A DNA stretch of 45,647 bases from Polyangiaceae bacterium (lineage in GTDB: Bacteria; Myxococcota_A; Polyangia; Polyangiales; Polyangiaceae). A program made the position numbers and the translations under genes. The DNA is taken from the NCBI GenBank assembly GCA_029261965.1, contig JAJDAH010000241.1, forward strand, positions 1-45,647. Reading direction: 5' to 3'. Under the pieces are notes generated by a model that was not told the origin of the DNA, made no database searches, and was given only the letters and a program-made list of their open reading frames with translations. This document shows, in pieces, positions 1-8,519 of this stretch. Each line of letters starts with the position of its first letter. Within the stretch, counting starts at the first letter, position 1.

Positions 1-636
1 GAACGCGTCGAAAAACGAGCGAGGCAGCCCCCGCTGGTGCGCGGGTCTCGTTTTGCGGCGCGGATCTTGGCGATGTAGCGCGGGATGCTCGAGCTGGCGA
101 TCGACCATTCGCTCGAAGGCACCGAGGAGCTCGTTGAAGCCGCGCGTTTGCGGTTCGATCGCTCGCAAGGCCTCGACGACGGCTTCGACCGTGGACAAAC
201 ATTCGGGGCGGGGCTCCCGACGGATGCGATAGCGGCTCGGTGCGTCGGGGCGGATCTTCACGCAGGGCAGCTGCCGTAGCCATGGCGTGTCCCGGTACAG
301 CGTCTTGGCGTGATGCCAGGTGCCGTCGATGGCAACGAGAGTTTTTGGTCGATCCGACGGCGGCATCGAGCGCAGATCGGTGGCCATGGGGGACGGATAC
401 AAGAGCACCGCGTCCTCGGGGAGTTCTTGCGTGGTCCGTGGGTCGCCGGGCCGGAGGGTCACGAGCCGGCTCCGGCTGAGGCCGAGCTCGAGAAGCCGTG
501 CCGTGCCGACGTGGTGAAAGCGTTCGCGCGGGTGCTGAAAAACGACGACCTCCGTGTCGTTCTCGACCCGAGGCAGAGTTCCGCAGATGCAGGTCACCCG
601 TGGTTTGAAGCAGCGGTAGCAGGTTGGGCGACCCAT
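1..636 (-). CDS. DTW domain tRNA-uridine aminocarboxypropyltransferase, partial
   Basis: The reading frame is open from an ATG at 636 to the window edge, so at least 212 residues are seen and the C-terminus is missing. The N-terminus has a cysteine cluster (C6, C9, C16, C18 in CYRCFKPRVTCIC), the metal-binding signature of DTW proteins. The name-giving DGTW lies at residues 104-107, preceded by a YPSP segment and followed by a YRIRREP stretch and an LSTVEA helix, all in family order. The family (E. coli TapT) transfers the 3-amino-3-carboxypropyl group of SAM to a uridine in the tRNA variable loop; it acts in the cytoplasm. It lies 67 bp downstream of the outer-membrane protein gene on the same strand, with no visible functional link. 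Family assignment is firm; the exact tRNA target is inferred. Confidence 0.9.
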   Translation of the reverse strand, partial: MGRPTCYRCFKPRVTCICGTLPRVENDTEVVVFQHPRERFHHVGTARLLELGLSRSRLVTLRPGDPRTTQELPEDAVLLYPSPMATDLRSMPPSDRPKTLVAIDGTWHHAKTLYRDTPWLRQLPCVKIRPDAPSRYRIRREPRPECLSTVEAVVEALRAIEPQTRGFNELLGAFERMVDRQLEHPALHRQDPRRKTRPAHQRGLPRSFFDAF

Positions 637-703
637 CAGAGCCGAGTCTAGCTCAACTCGTCGGGCTTGTTAGGCCGACGCTCCTAGGGAGACTCGCCGA
701 CGC

Positions 704-1801
704 TCAGTACTTCGTCGGCCCGGGGATCGAGACGTTGGGGTCGGGAGGGCAGCCGTTTTTGGTCGGATCGATGTGCACGAGGCCGGGTTGGCTCGGGCAG
801 GCATCGTCAGCGCCGCGAATCGTGTCGCCATCAGGATCTGGCGGCGGGCATCCATCCTTCTCGAATCCGGGGTCGGTGGGGCAGCGGTCGATGTCGTCGT
901 CGACTCCGTCGCTGTCGCTATCGAGCACGCGTTCGTCCGGCACGTAGGCGATGCTCATCACCGTTCGGAGATCCGGCACGCCCGGCGCCGAGGTCAACGA
1001 CGTGCCGAGCCCGACACCGACGAGCACGTTCTCCGAGCGGAACTTCGCGCCGAGTAGCGCTTCGAACGGCGACGAGCGGGACGCGAAGAGCGATTCGCTG
1101 GTCACCGTGTTGCCGTAAATCTCGGGACCGATCTGAATGGCATCCTTGGCGAGCAGCACGGCGAATCCTGCGCCGAGGGTGAAGGCTCCGCCAACACGGC
1201 CGCCGGCGTCTTCGGCTCCTTTTCGGAAGACATAGCCGAGGCTCAGCGTGTAGGCGAACAGGTCCGCCTGGCCGCTCGCATTCAACATCGGGTGAGCTCG
1301 CACTCCGCGATCTCCACTCAGGGCGCTCTCGGCGCCGGACGGTAGGTAGACGTCGACCTGAGTGCCGGCGGCGAACACGTGCTCGAGTCCTTCGAGCCAG
1401 TTGATCCGCAACGTCAGTCTCGCGTCACCGAATTCTCCGCTCTGCGGGGCTGGCTCGAAGTCGCCTTTGCCGAGCTGCGCTACGGCGACCGGGAGATCAC
1501 CGCGCAGTAGCACTGCTTCTCCCACTGCGATCCCCACGTCGAAGTGCGCGTAGAGTTGGTGCTCGATGTAGTCTTGCTGCGTGCGGGCGTTGGATAGTGG
1601 CCGATAGCCGTAGGTCATCAACGCACCGCCGTAGACTTCGAAGAGTCCCCGCACGCGGCCATCCGGCACGCCGAAGAATCGGTCGCCGCTCGGGGTTGGC
1701 GCAAAGGTCGGTAGTGCGAAACCCGTGGGGGCCGCCTCCTGGGCCGCGAGGTGGGGGCTCGCGAGCAGGCAGGCGGCGAGAGCGAGGGCGAACGGGCGCA
1801 T
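704..1801 (-). CDS. Outer-membrane beta-barrel protein with thrombospondin type 3 repeats
   Basis: A 365-aa protein. The N-terminus (MRPFALALAACLLASPHLAAQ) is a signal peptide. A long middle region has alternating hydrophobic strands typical of a transmembrane barrel (for example LGYVFRKG, GGAFTLGAGFAVLL, LLGAKFRSENVLVGVGLG). The last about 70 residues hold Asp-rich calcium-binding TSP3 repeats (DSDSDGVDDDIDRC, DPDGDTIRGADDAC). In myxobacterial relatives such repeats normally lead into a peptidoglycan-binding OmpA domain; here the protein stops right after them. The start ATG shares its A with the TGA stop of the upstream PIG-L gene (TGATG at 1799-1803), so the two are probably co-translated. 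A structural or transport role in the outer membrane is likely; no substrate can be inferred. Confidence 0.85.
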   Translation of the reverse strand: MRPFALALAACLLASPHLAAQEAAPTGFALPTFAPTPSGDRFFGVPDGRVRGLFEVYGGALMTYGYRPLSNARTQQDYIEHQLYAHFDVGIAVGEAVLLRGDLPVAVAQLGKGDFEPAPQSGEFGDARLTLRINWLEGLEHVFAAGTQVDVYLPSGAESALSGDRGVRAHPMLNASGQADLFAYTLSLGYVFRKGAEDAGGRVGGAFTLGAGFAVLLAKDAIQIGPEIYGNTVTSESLFASRSSPFEALLGAKFRSENVLVGVGLGTSLTSAPGVPDLRTVMSIAYVPDERVLDSDSDGVDDDIDRCPTDPGFEKDGCPPPDPDGDTIRGADDACPSQPGLVHIDPTKNGCPPDPNVSIPGPTKY

Positions 1802-2736
1802 CAGTTCAATCCCTCGATGCCGAGCTCGGAGATGAGCTCGGTGGCTTCTTCTCCGAACGGATCGAGCCGGCGGATGTACGCCGTGCCCCAAAATTTCGCG
1901 GCGGTCCTGACCGCGGCCATGTCGCTGTCCTGAGACGCGTGCACACGCGTGTTGGCGGCGATGGCGTCGACGCATCGGCGTTTTTGGCCCCGAAGCTCGT
2001 CGCAGGGGTCCGTATTGGCGAATTGCTCGTGGTGGGGTTTCGGATCCGGAGGGTCGCCCGCGAGCTGCATGAACCAATATTTGTTCTGCACGTGGATGAC
2101 GTGTTTCACGCGGTGAGGCGGCTCGCTCGAAAACATGGGGTTTCGATGAGCCGAGTCCGCGGCCAAGCGAATGCCGGCAATGGCGAATCGCGCCGTGGCT
2201 TGGTGCTCGGGGTGGCCGGTGAATCCGCGGTAGGGGTCGAGCGACACGACGATGTCGGGCTGAAACCGTCGAATGGCGCGCGCGACGATGCCGGCGGGGT
2301 CGCCCTCGCTCATCCATCGGCGTTCTAGCTCCGGGCGCGTGGGGAAGCTCGAGACTGGAAGCGAGGCGTTGAAGAAGTCGTAGTGCTCGACTGCGGCGCG
2401 ATAGAGTCGCGCGGCTTTCACCAGCTCGCGGTTGCGCATCGTTCCGAGGTCGGGTTTGCAGCCGCCGACGACGTTGCACTCGCCGCCTCGCCCTTTGTTG
2501 AACACGACGAAGTGACACGGACTGTCGTATTTGAGGCAAGCGCGGGCGAGCACGGGTCCGCCCATCGACTCGTCGTCCGGGTGGGCGGCGACCCACAACA
2601 CGCGCGGTCGCCGATCCAGTATCTCGTCGATCGAAGGCCCTTCCGGGCTTTGCGGTGGGCCGGGACTACAGGCCGCGACCGCCGTCAGGGCCGCGGCGAT
2701 CCCCAGGTTGCCGAGTCGCTGTGTTCGCGTACGCAT
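1801..2736 (-). CDS. PIG-L (LmbE) family deacetylase, lipoprotein
   Basis: A 311-aa protein. Residues 1-23 form a lipoprotein signal ending in a lipobox with the lipidated cysteine at C23. The zinc-binding family motif AHPDDE is at residues 51-56 and a second metal motif GHPEHQ lies about 130 residues later. PIG-L enzymes remove N-acetyl groups from GlcNAc-type sugars. A lipid-anchored envelope form would act on extracytoplasmic amino sugars; that is inference. I use the ATG at 2736; a TTG one codon upstream (2739) is also possible. The gene overlaps the following outer-membrane protein gene by one base and is divergent from the ceramidase-like gene across 145 bp, which would hold promoters for both. 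Confidence 0.9.
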   Translation of the reverse strand: MRTRTQRLGNLGIAAALTAVAACSPGPPQSPEGPSIDEILDRRPRVLWVAAHPDDESMGGPVLARACLKYDSPCHFVVFNKGRGGECNVVGGCKPDLGTMRNRELVKAARLYRAAVEHYDFFNASLPVSSFPTRPELERRWMSEGDPAGIVARAIRRFQPDIVVSLDPYRGFTGHPEHQATARFAIAGIRLAADSAHRNPMFSSEPPHRVKHVIHVQNKYWFMQLAGDPPDPKPHHEQFANTDPCDELRGQKRRCVDAIAANTRVHASQDSDMAAVRTAAKFWGTAYIRRLDPFGEEATELISELGIEGLN

Positions 2737-2881
2737 CAATGAGACTCGGCGCCGACTATACCCGGAACGCCGCCGCCGCTACACGCTTCGGCCTGGCGCG
2801 ACTCTGCTCTTGCGAGTGGATAGGGGGAGCGCGCCGGTCTATTCCCTTGGCGTTTTCCGGCTCGCTTCTATACTCCAGCGC

Positions 2882-4138
2882 ATGTCTTCAGGCGGACAGC
2901 TCGAGGTCGGCTACGCGCAAGTCGACATCACGCCCAATCTCGGGGTGCCGCTGTCCGGAATGATGGCTCGCAACGGCCGATTTTGTGGCCGAATTCGCGA
3001 TCCGCTCTTCGCCCGGGCCATCCACTTCTCGACGCCCGAGGGCGGAGCAACGCTCGTCGTGGCCGACTTGTTGGTCATCACCGCCGCCCTCCACGAGGCG
3101 GTTGCACGCAAGGCGGGAGGTACCCTCGACGATATTCTTCTGGCGGCCACCCACACTCACTCGGGGCCCGGGGCGTACTGGGACGCCGGGCGAGCCCGGC
3201 TGTTCATGGGCGAATACGACCGCGCGGTTTTCGAGCGCCTCTCCGACGACCTCGCCGGGGTGGTGCGCGATGCGCGGTCGAGCTCGCGCCGGGCGACGCT
3301 CGCTGGCGCCTCGAAGGGGCTCGTCGGAGCGAGCTCGAATCGTCGGCAGCTGCACGGCCCCATCGATCCCGAGCTGAGTCTGCTTCGCTTCGAGCCCGAA
3401 GGTGAACAGCCAATAGATCTGGTGAGCTACGGAGCGCACCCTGTCATCGGAGCAGAGCGCGAGCCCGAAGCCTGCACGAGCGATTTTCCTGGAGAGATTT
3501 GCTCTCGGATCGAGAAGAAGGGTCGTCGCGCTGTGTTCTTGACGGGTGCGGTGGGTGGGCTGAGCCCACTCTTTCCCGAATTTCCGATGCGATACGACGA
3601 GCATCTGGAGCTCTATTCGGGTTTGCTCGAACGCGGCTACGATCAGGCGGTGGCCGAGCTCGAACCCATCGACGTCGGGCGGGTCGAGGTGGCGAGGGTC
3701 GATGTGCCAGTCGGCACGGTGTCCTGCGAGATGTTTCCGCACGCGGGTCTCAAATGGTCGATCGCCGAGCGTGCGGCGTACCCGCTTCGTTGGTGGGTGC
3801 AAAAAATGGGGACGGACGCGCGCACCGACGCGGTTGCGCCGGTGCATTATCTTCGACTCGGCGAGACGGCACTCGTCGGAACGCCGGCGGATCTGGGAGT
3901 TCGTGTGGCGCTGGCCATGAAAGAGGCGCTGCGCGCGGCCGGTGTGCGCGTGCCCATCATCGGGTCGCAGTGCGATGGGTACGTGGGATACGTGCACCTG
4001 CCGGAAGACTACGAGCGCGTGCCCGAGCCCGGATTTCGAGAGATGGCGTTCTATGAAAACGCCATGAGCCTGAGCGGTCGCGGTCTCGGTCGTCGTTGGG
4101 TTTCTGCTCTCGACGCCCATGTTTCGGGGCCGTCGTGA
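2882..4138 (+). CDS. Neutral ceramidase N-terminal-domain family amidohydrolase
   Basis: 418 aa from the ATG at 2882. The start of the frame (EVGYAQVDITPNLGVPLSG) is the typical opening of the neutral/alkaline ceramidase catalytic domain. Zinc ligands are visible in THTHSGPG (residues 90-97) and in YGAHPVIGAE (H186). Full neutral ceramidases are about 650-700 aa; this protein has only the catalytic domain and no signal peptide, so it is probably cytoplasmic and may cut an N-acyl bond in something other than ceramide. Its TGA overlaps the GTG of the SIS-domain gene (GTGA, 4135-4138), indicating translational coupling. Upstream in-frame codons exist, but their translation is low-complexity and antisense to the PIG-L gene, so I reject them as N-terminus. 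Confidence 0.85.
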   Translation: MSSGGQLEVGYAQVDITPNLGVPLSGMMARNGRFCGRIRDPLFARAIHFSTPEGGATLVVADLLVITAALHEAVARKAGGTLDDILLAATHTHSGPGAYWDAGRARLFMGEYDRAVFERLSDDLAGVVRDARSSSRRATLAGASKGLVGASSNRRQLHGPIDPELSLLRFEPEGEQPIDLVSYGAHPVIGAEREPEACTSDFPGEICSRIEKKGRRAVFLTGAVGGLSPLFPEFPMRYDEHLELYSGLLERGYDQAVAELEPIDVGRVEVARVDVPVGTVSCEMFPHAGLKWSIAERAAYPLRWWVQKMGTDARTDAVAPVHYLRLGETALVGTPADLGVRVALAMKEALRAAGVRVPIIGSQCDGYVGYVHLPEDYERVPEPGFREMAFYENAMSLSGRGLGRRWVSALDAHVSGPS

Positions 4139-5175
4139 GCTCCGTCGTCGAGCGAGAGATCGCCGAGCAGGCCGACGCGATCGAACGCCAGCTTCGTTTG
4201 GGTCGCGACGCCACCGAACGAGTTGCGGGGAAGATCCGCGCGAGGACTCCAAGCTCGGTAGTCATTGCGGCGCGCGGAAGCTCGGACAACGCGGGCCGCT
4301 ACGCTCAGTATCTATTGGGGGTGCACAACCGACTAGTCGTCACCCTGGCAACACCCAGCGTCTTCACGCTCTACGATGCCCCGCCGCTTCTGTCGGACGC
4401 TCTCGTCATCGGAGTGAGCCAGTCCGGGCGCTCGCCCGACATCGTAGCGGTGCTCGAAGAGGGGCGCCGGCAAGGTGCGCAGGTCGTCGCCGTCACCTCG
4501 GATACGGAGTCGCCGCTGGCAAAAGCTGCAGACATGTGTCTCGCGCTGCACGCCGGTGAGGAACTCGCTGTCGCTGCGACCAAGACCTACACCACCGAGC
4601 TTTGCGCCCTGGCGATGTTGAGCGCCGCGATGGACGCGAGCGCCGACCGTTGGGAAGAGCTCGGGCGTTTGCCGACGTTGGTCCGCCGCGCACACGAAAA
4701 CACCAGATCGCTCGGCGACGGAGCGAAACGTTTCGCGGAGTCCGGGAGGTTCGTCGTGCTCGGCCGCGGGTTCAACTACGCAACGGCGTTCGAGATCAGC
4801 TTGAAGCTGAAAGAGACGAGCTACGTCGTGGCGGAATCGTACTCGTCTGCGGATTTCCGGCACGGTCCGAGCGCCATGCTCGAGAAGGGCTTTCCCGTCG
4901 TGCTCATTGCACCTTCCGGGAAGACCCACGCCGACTCGGTGGAGCTGCTCGCGCTCTGCGAACAGCGAGGCGCCGAAGTGGTGGCGATCAGTGACGACGA
5001 GGCGGTCTTGTCTCGAGCGGCGCTTTCGCTTGCCATCCCGCCGGGCGTGCCCGAGTGGCTTTCCCCGTTCACCGCGATCGTGCCGGGTCAGGTGTTCGCC
5101 GTCTCGCTCGCACGTGCCCGTGGACTCGACCCCGACAAACCCCGCGGGTTGAGCAAGATCACCGAGACGCGTTGA
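4135..5175 (+). CDS. SIS-domain sugar isomerase, GlmS isomerase-like
   Basis: 346 aa from the GTG at 4135, chosen because it makes a 4-base GTGA overlap with the upstream stop; an ATG at 4096 would add 13 unlike residues. Two SIS domains are visible. The first has AARGSSDNAGRYAQYLL and GVSQSGRSPDIVAVLEEG; the second has VLGRGFNYATAFEISLKLKE and ADFRHGPSAML. The C-terminus DPDKPRGLSKITETR is characteristic of stand-alone GlmS-type isomerase/deaminase proteins, which interconvert phosphorylated amino sugars and keto sugars. The glutamine amidotransferase half of GlmS is absent, so the reaction is more likely catabolic than GlcN-6-P synthesis. Coupling to the ceramidase-like gene suggests consecutive steps on an N-acylated amino sugar (inference). 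Confidence 0.9.
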   Translation: MSSVVEREIAEQADAIERQLRLGRDATERVAGKIRARTPSSVVIAARGSSDNAGRYAQYLLGVHNRLVVTLATPSVFTLYDAPPLLSDALVIGVSQSGRSPDIVAVLEEGRRQGAQVVAVTSDTESPLAKAADMCLALHAGEELAVAATKTYTTELCALAMLSAAMDASADRWEELGRLPTLVRRAHENTRSLGDGAKRFAESGRFVVLGRGFNYATAFEISLKLKETSYVVAESYSSADFRHGPSAMLEKGFPVVLIAPSGKTHADSVELLALCEQRGAEVVAISDDEAVLSRAALSLAIPPGVPEWLSPFTAIVPGQVFAVSLARARGLDPDKPRGLSKITETR

Positions 5176-5179
5176 GTGC

Positions 5180-6292
5180 TCACGCACCTGGTCGGAGCGA
5201 CAGGATGTGTCCTTCGTTCGGCTTCGCGCGACCTTCGTGTGTTGCGCGATACACGGCTTCGACAGCGTCCGGCCCGTGGCCGTGTTGGATGCTCAACCAG
5301 CCCTCGGAAGCCGTCAAAAATGCGTGCCACGCTTCGGCGAGCCGCCGCGTGACTTCGTCGCCTCCCCAATCCGCGAGTCTTTTCTGAATCTGGGCCGGAG
5401 CAAAAAAGAAGGTCGGAGCCACGCCTGGGAGCTTGCGACCGGAGTCGGTTTTTTCCCAATGCGTCAGCCCGACCTGAGCGCTGTGCTTCATGCGCTCCCC
5501 GAAATGCGTGTGCAGTGCTTCGAGCACGTCGGTGTTGCCCGCCATGTCGACGCTCACCACTGGGCGCGAGCCGTCGAGGGAGCTCACCTGGTCGTAGGTG
5601 AGCACCTCGTCGTAGCAGCCGAGTCCTTTCACGAAAGCGATGTTGCCTGGCGACGTCAACCCGACGACTTGCGGGCGTCCTTCGCTTCGGCAAGACAAGA
5701 GCGATGCCAGCGCGAAGGAGGTCTTGCTCGACGCGCTGGAGAGAACGATGGACTCCACGCCGAAGAAGTCGTTGTCGTCCAGAAAATCGTCGAGCAAGAA
5801 CGCCGTGGCAAAGAGCGGCCGGAGGAGCATTTGTCGGTCTTCCGTGCCCGCGTCGTACTGCGGGTCGGCTGCCGTGCGCGAATAGTCGTTGTAGATTGGC
5901 GGCAGCGCCTGACGATGCGCCGTCACGTCGGTGAAGCTGCCCGGCTTCACCCGATCGGCCTGCACGAGTAAATAGGTCGACATGGGGAAGTAGCCCCAGA
6001 CCCGCTCACCCTCACTCACTTCGTCGTGCTTCGACCGGACGACGTTGGCGAACCCCCAAACCGGAATTCGACCCCAGCCATCCGGCGCCGGGAAAAAGTT
6101 CCAGTAGCCCATCATGTCGCCGACGACGGCGTACGTGATGTTGTTTGCCGTGAAGGCGAAAGCGTCCACCTCGAGCAAGAGCTGACCCGTCGCGAGCTCG
6201 GTTTCGGGGCCGATGTTTGCCGGCGCGCTGCGGCACTCCCCGAGATTCTCTCGTCGAACCAAGAAATCCACAGCATTTGTCTTGGAGGTCAT
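5180..6292 (-). CDS. DUF2855 family protein
   Basis: 370 aa from the ATG at 6292. The sequence has the DUF2855 layout: an N-terminal segment with ANNITYAVVGDMMGYWNFFP and WGRIPVWGFANVV, a middle segment IVLSSASSKTSFALASLL, and a C-terminal FFFAPAQIQKRLADWG. The fold resembles medium-chain dehydrogenases without a clear nucleotide-binding glycine motif. The family is uncharacterised biochemically. The gene ends four bases from the convergent SIS-domain stop and starts 58 bp from the divergent acyl carrier protein gene. DUF2855 proteins can occur near lipid or polyketide genes, so a link with the acyl carrier protein is possible but unproven. Confidence 0.85.
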   Translation of the reverse strand: MTSKTNAVDFLVRRENLGECRSAPANIGPETELATGQLLLEVDAFAFTANNITYAVVGDMMGYWNFFPAPDGWGRIPVWGFANVVRSKHDEVSEGERVWGYFPMSTYLLVQADRVKPGSFTDVTAHRQALPPIYNDYSRTAADPQYDAGTEDRQMLLRPLFATAFLLDDFLDDNDFFGVESIVLSSASSKTSFALASLLSCRSEGRPQVVGLTSPGNIAFVKGLGCYDEVLTYDQVSSLDGSRPVVSVDMAGNTDVLEALHTHFGERMKHSAQVGLTHWEKTDSGRKLPGVAPTFFFAPAQIQKRLADWGGDEVTRRLAEAWHAFLTASEGWLSIQHGHGPDAVEAVYRATHEGRAKPNEGHILSLRPGA

Positions 6293-6350
6293 GCGTCAGC
6301 TTAGATCCAGAAACGCGCGGCACCTCAGGAAATGTTAGATTTGCCCGTAC

Positions 6351-6635
6351 GTGCCAGAGGCAGACTCGTTCGAGCAGGAGCTCAAAGAGCTCATCGTCGA
6401 CGCGCTCGCATTGAAGGACGTGCAAGCGAGCGATATCGGCGCCGAGGACGCGCTGTTCGGAACTGGTTTGGGTCTCGACTCGATAGACGCTCTCGAGCTG
6501 GCGATGGTGGTGTTCGAGACCTACGGCGTCGACATCCCCGAGGACCCGGACGAGGCGCGCGGCATTTTCGCTTCGGTGCGGTCGCTGGGCGCGCACATCA
6601 GCTCGCATCGGCCGAGCGCAGGTGCTTCCAAGTGA
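6351..6635 (+). CDS. Acyl carrier protein (phosphopantetheine-binding)
   Basis: 94 aa from the GTG at 6351. The protein is acidic and helical with the phosphopantetheine attachment motif GLDSIDALEL; the modified serine is S44. The length fits a free-standing ACP. It tethers acyl intermediates during fatty-acid or polyketide-type synthesis. The next gene, a COG4648-like membrane protein, is a known neighbour of ACPs in aryl-polyene and related type II systems. No ketosynthase, dehydratase or ligase lies in this window, so the pair works with enzymes encoded elsewhere or is a remnant. The housekeeping fatty-acid ACP is less likely, because fabD/fabG/fabF are not adjacent. Confidence 0.9.
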   Translation: MPEADSFEQELKELIVDALALKDVQASDIGAEDALFGTGLGLDSIDALELAMVVFETYGVDIPEDPDEARGIFASVRSLGAHISSHRPSAGASK

Positions 6636-6666
6636 GTCGCCACGTGCTCGAGGCCGACGCTCCCGG

Positions 6667-7314
6667 GTGAAAACCGTCACGGTGCGCACGGTGCTGGGCG
6701 TCGTCGGGGGGATTTTCGTCTTCTGCTACCCGTTCGGCGTCTACTACGGACTCACTCGCTGGGACGCACGGGCAGCCGGCGTCATCGCGGTCGTGTTGAT
6801 CGGGTCCGCAACGCTCGTGAACGTTCGCACGAAAGACATCAAGGAGCTCTGGCCCGTCCTCCGCATCCCGCTGGCGATTGCGGTTCTGGCAGCCCTCGGG
6901 GCGGTGCTCGACGACCCGCGATTCGTGCTGGCGTTGCCCGTGTTGGTGAACCTCGTGTTCCTGCATACGTTTGCTGGATCGCTTCGCGGGCCCGTCCCGA
7001 TCGTGGAGCGCTTCGCGCGGATGCAAGAGCCCGACCTCAGCGAGGTCGAAGCGATCTACTGCCGCAGAGTGACCGAAGTGTGGAGCATCTACTTCGTCGT
7101 CAACGCTGTGCTTTCGGCGGCGCTCGCGCTGTGGGGGCCGTTGACGTGGTGGACGATGTACACCGGAGTGCTGTCATACGTGGGGTTCGGATCGCTCTTT
7201 GCCATCGAGTACTCGTTCAGGAAGTATCGCTTTCGCCGCTTCGGTGGCGGTCTGCACGACCGGGTGTTGAAGCGATTGTTGCCCGTGCGAAGAGGCGGTG
7301 CCGAGGAGCGTTGA
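6667..7314 (+). CDS. COG4648-like integral membrane protein
   Basis: 215 aa from the GTG at 6667; a GTG at 6622 would overlap the ACP gene and add 15 unlike residues. Hydrophobic segments include VLGVVGGIFVFCYPFGVYYG at the N-terminus, three central segments, and two C-terminal ones around VVNAVLSAALALWGPLTWW and VLSYVGFGSLFAIEY. The internal stretch GPVPIVERFARMQEPDL followed by YCRRVTEVW is recognisable as the conserved core of COG4648. These proteins accompany ACPs, acyltransferases and exporters in aryl-polyene-type clusters; their biochemical role is unknown. It lies 31 bp after the ACP stop and ends 17 bp before the convergent flavoprotein stop. Confidence 0.75.
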   Translation: MKTVTVRTVLGVVGGIFVFCYPFGVYYGLTRWDARAAGVIAVVLIGSATLVNVRTKDIKELWPVLRIPLAIAVLAALGAVLDDPRFVLALPVLVNLVFLHTFAGSLRGPVPIVERFARMQEPDLSEVEAIYCRRVTEVWSIYFVVNAVLSAALALWGPLTWWTMYTGVLSYVGFGSLFAIEYSFRKYRFRRFGGGLHDRVLKRLLPVRRGGAEER

Positions 7315-7331
7315 CCGTGTTCGGGGCGTCG

Positions 7332-8519
7332 TCAGCTCTCGATGTTGCGGCGCCGTGAGCGCGTCAGCATCTTTTGGAATGCGTTGTCTTCGCGCCAGAT
7401 GTCTCCACCGAGCACGCTGATGAGCCCGGCGCGGATCTCTCGATTGGGTTTCGAGGCGAAGAACAAGTTGCGGATCATCTGCGTGTGGTAGAACGCGTAC
7501 ACGAGCGCGCCGACGCTCGAGTAGGCGCGCCCGAGGTGGCTCGACACGGGCTCCATGAGTTCCGGCCGCCCCTCGGTACCGTTCTCGAGCGCGGTTACGA
7601 GCTTCTGGCTCATGGCGTCCGCGCCCTCCATCGCGAGAGCTACGCCGGACGAGAACACCGGGTCGAGGAAACAAGCCGAGTCCCCGACGCAAAAGTGGCG
7701 AGGACCGCTGGGTGCGGTGTTCCGGTAGCTGAAGTTGCCGACGAGCTGGGTGCCAAGCCGGCGGGCCCCAGCCACCACCCGCCGAGTGAGTGGCGAGCTG
7801 TCGATGAGCTCCTGCAGCGCTTCGGCCGAGATGCTTCGCTCGCGGGCGACCAGACCGACGCTGAGCCGTCGATTGGTGAGCGGAATCAGCCATCCCCATC
7901 CGTCGGGCAACATCAGCACTTTGATGTTGCCGTCTTTTCCGAGCGCGTCGACGCCGTCGTCGCCGAGGTCCTCGAAGTGGGTAAACGCGGCGGCACGCCC
8001 GAAATCGCGGTACGCGGTGACGGTTCGCCCACGTTTCGCGAGCAGAGCGTCCTGGCCCGTGGCGTCGACGCAGTAGCGGGCCCGGTAGCGCCCCTTGTTC
8101 GTCTTGACGGTCACGCCGTCGTCGTCGACTTCGACGTCGTTCGCTCGTTCTTCCTCGTGAACTTCGGCCCCCAGTTTCTCGGCAACACGAAGCAGACGTT
8201 CGTCGAACGCGGCGCGCTCCACCTGAAGGGCGTGGTCGCGCCTCGGCCCGGGCAGCGCTTCGGCGAACGGATAGAGCGCGTAGTCGCCCGTGCGTTCGTC
8301 GAAGAACTCGGCGCCGCCCTTGTAGTGCATCTCTCTCCCGTCGAACCCGACGCCGAGCTTCTCGAGGATCGGTAGCGAGCTCGGCAGAAGGGATTCACCG
8401 ATGTGGAACCGCGGAAACCGGCTGCTTTCTACGACGAGCACGTTGACGCCCGCTTTGGCCAAGAGCCCTGCCGCGGTCGAGCCCGCAGGCCCACCGCCCA
8501 TGATGATGGTGTCGATCAA
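7332..8519 (-). CDS. FAD-dependent oxidoreductase, halogenase/geranylgeranyl-reductase type
   Basis: 395 aa from a TTG at 8519 whose last two bases overlap the upstream stop (TTGA, 8516-8519). The N-terminal dinucleotide-binding motif is IIMGGGPAGSTAAGLLAKAG. A second FAD signature GDSACFLDPVFSSGVALAMEGA lies in the C-terminal half. The segment GWGWLIPL contains the W-x-W-x-I-P pattern used to recognise flavin-dependent halogenases, but related reductases and hydroxylases without halogenating activity also occur, so the substrate stays open. It is the last gene of the apparent sigma-FecR-spermidine-synthase-like operon and faces the ACP/COG4648 pair. Flavoproteins of this group are also common in aryl-polyene and flexirubin loci. 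Confidence 0.88.
   Translation of the reverse strand: MIDTIIMGGGPAGSTAAGLLAKAGVNVLVVESSRFPRFHIGESLLPSSLPILEKLGVGFDGREMHYKGGAEFFDERTGDYALYPFAEALPGPRRDHALQVERAAFDERLLRVAEKLGAEVHEEERANDVEVDDDGVTVKTNKGRYRARYCVDATGQDALLAKRGRTVTAYRDFGRAAAFTHFEDLGDDGVDALGKDGNIKVLMLPDGWGWLIPLTNRRLSVGLVARERSISAEALQELIDSSPLTRRVVAGARRLGTQLVGNFSYRNTAPSGPRHFCVGDSACFLDPVFSSGVALAMEGADAMSQKLVTALENGTEGRPELMEPVSSHLGRAYSSVGALVYAFYHTQMIRNLFFASKPNREIRAGLISVLGGDIWREDNAFQKMLTRSRRRNIES

Noticed and set aside
704-2596. A 630-codon minus-strand frame extending the outer-membrane protein upstream
   Set aside because: The first 265 codons are Arg-rich nonsense in another frame of the PIG-L gene; the signal peptide starts at 1801.
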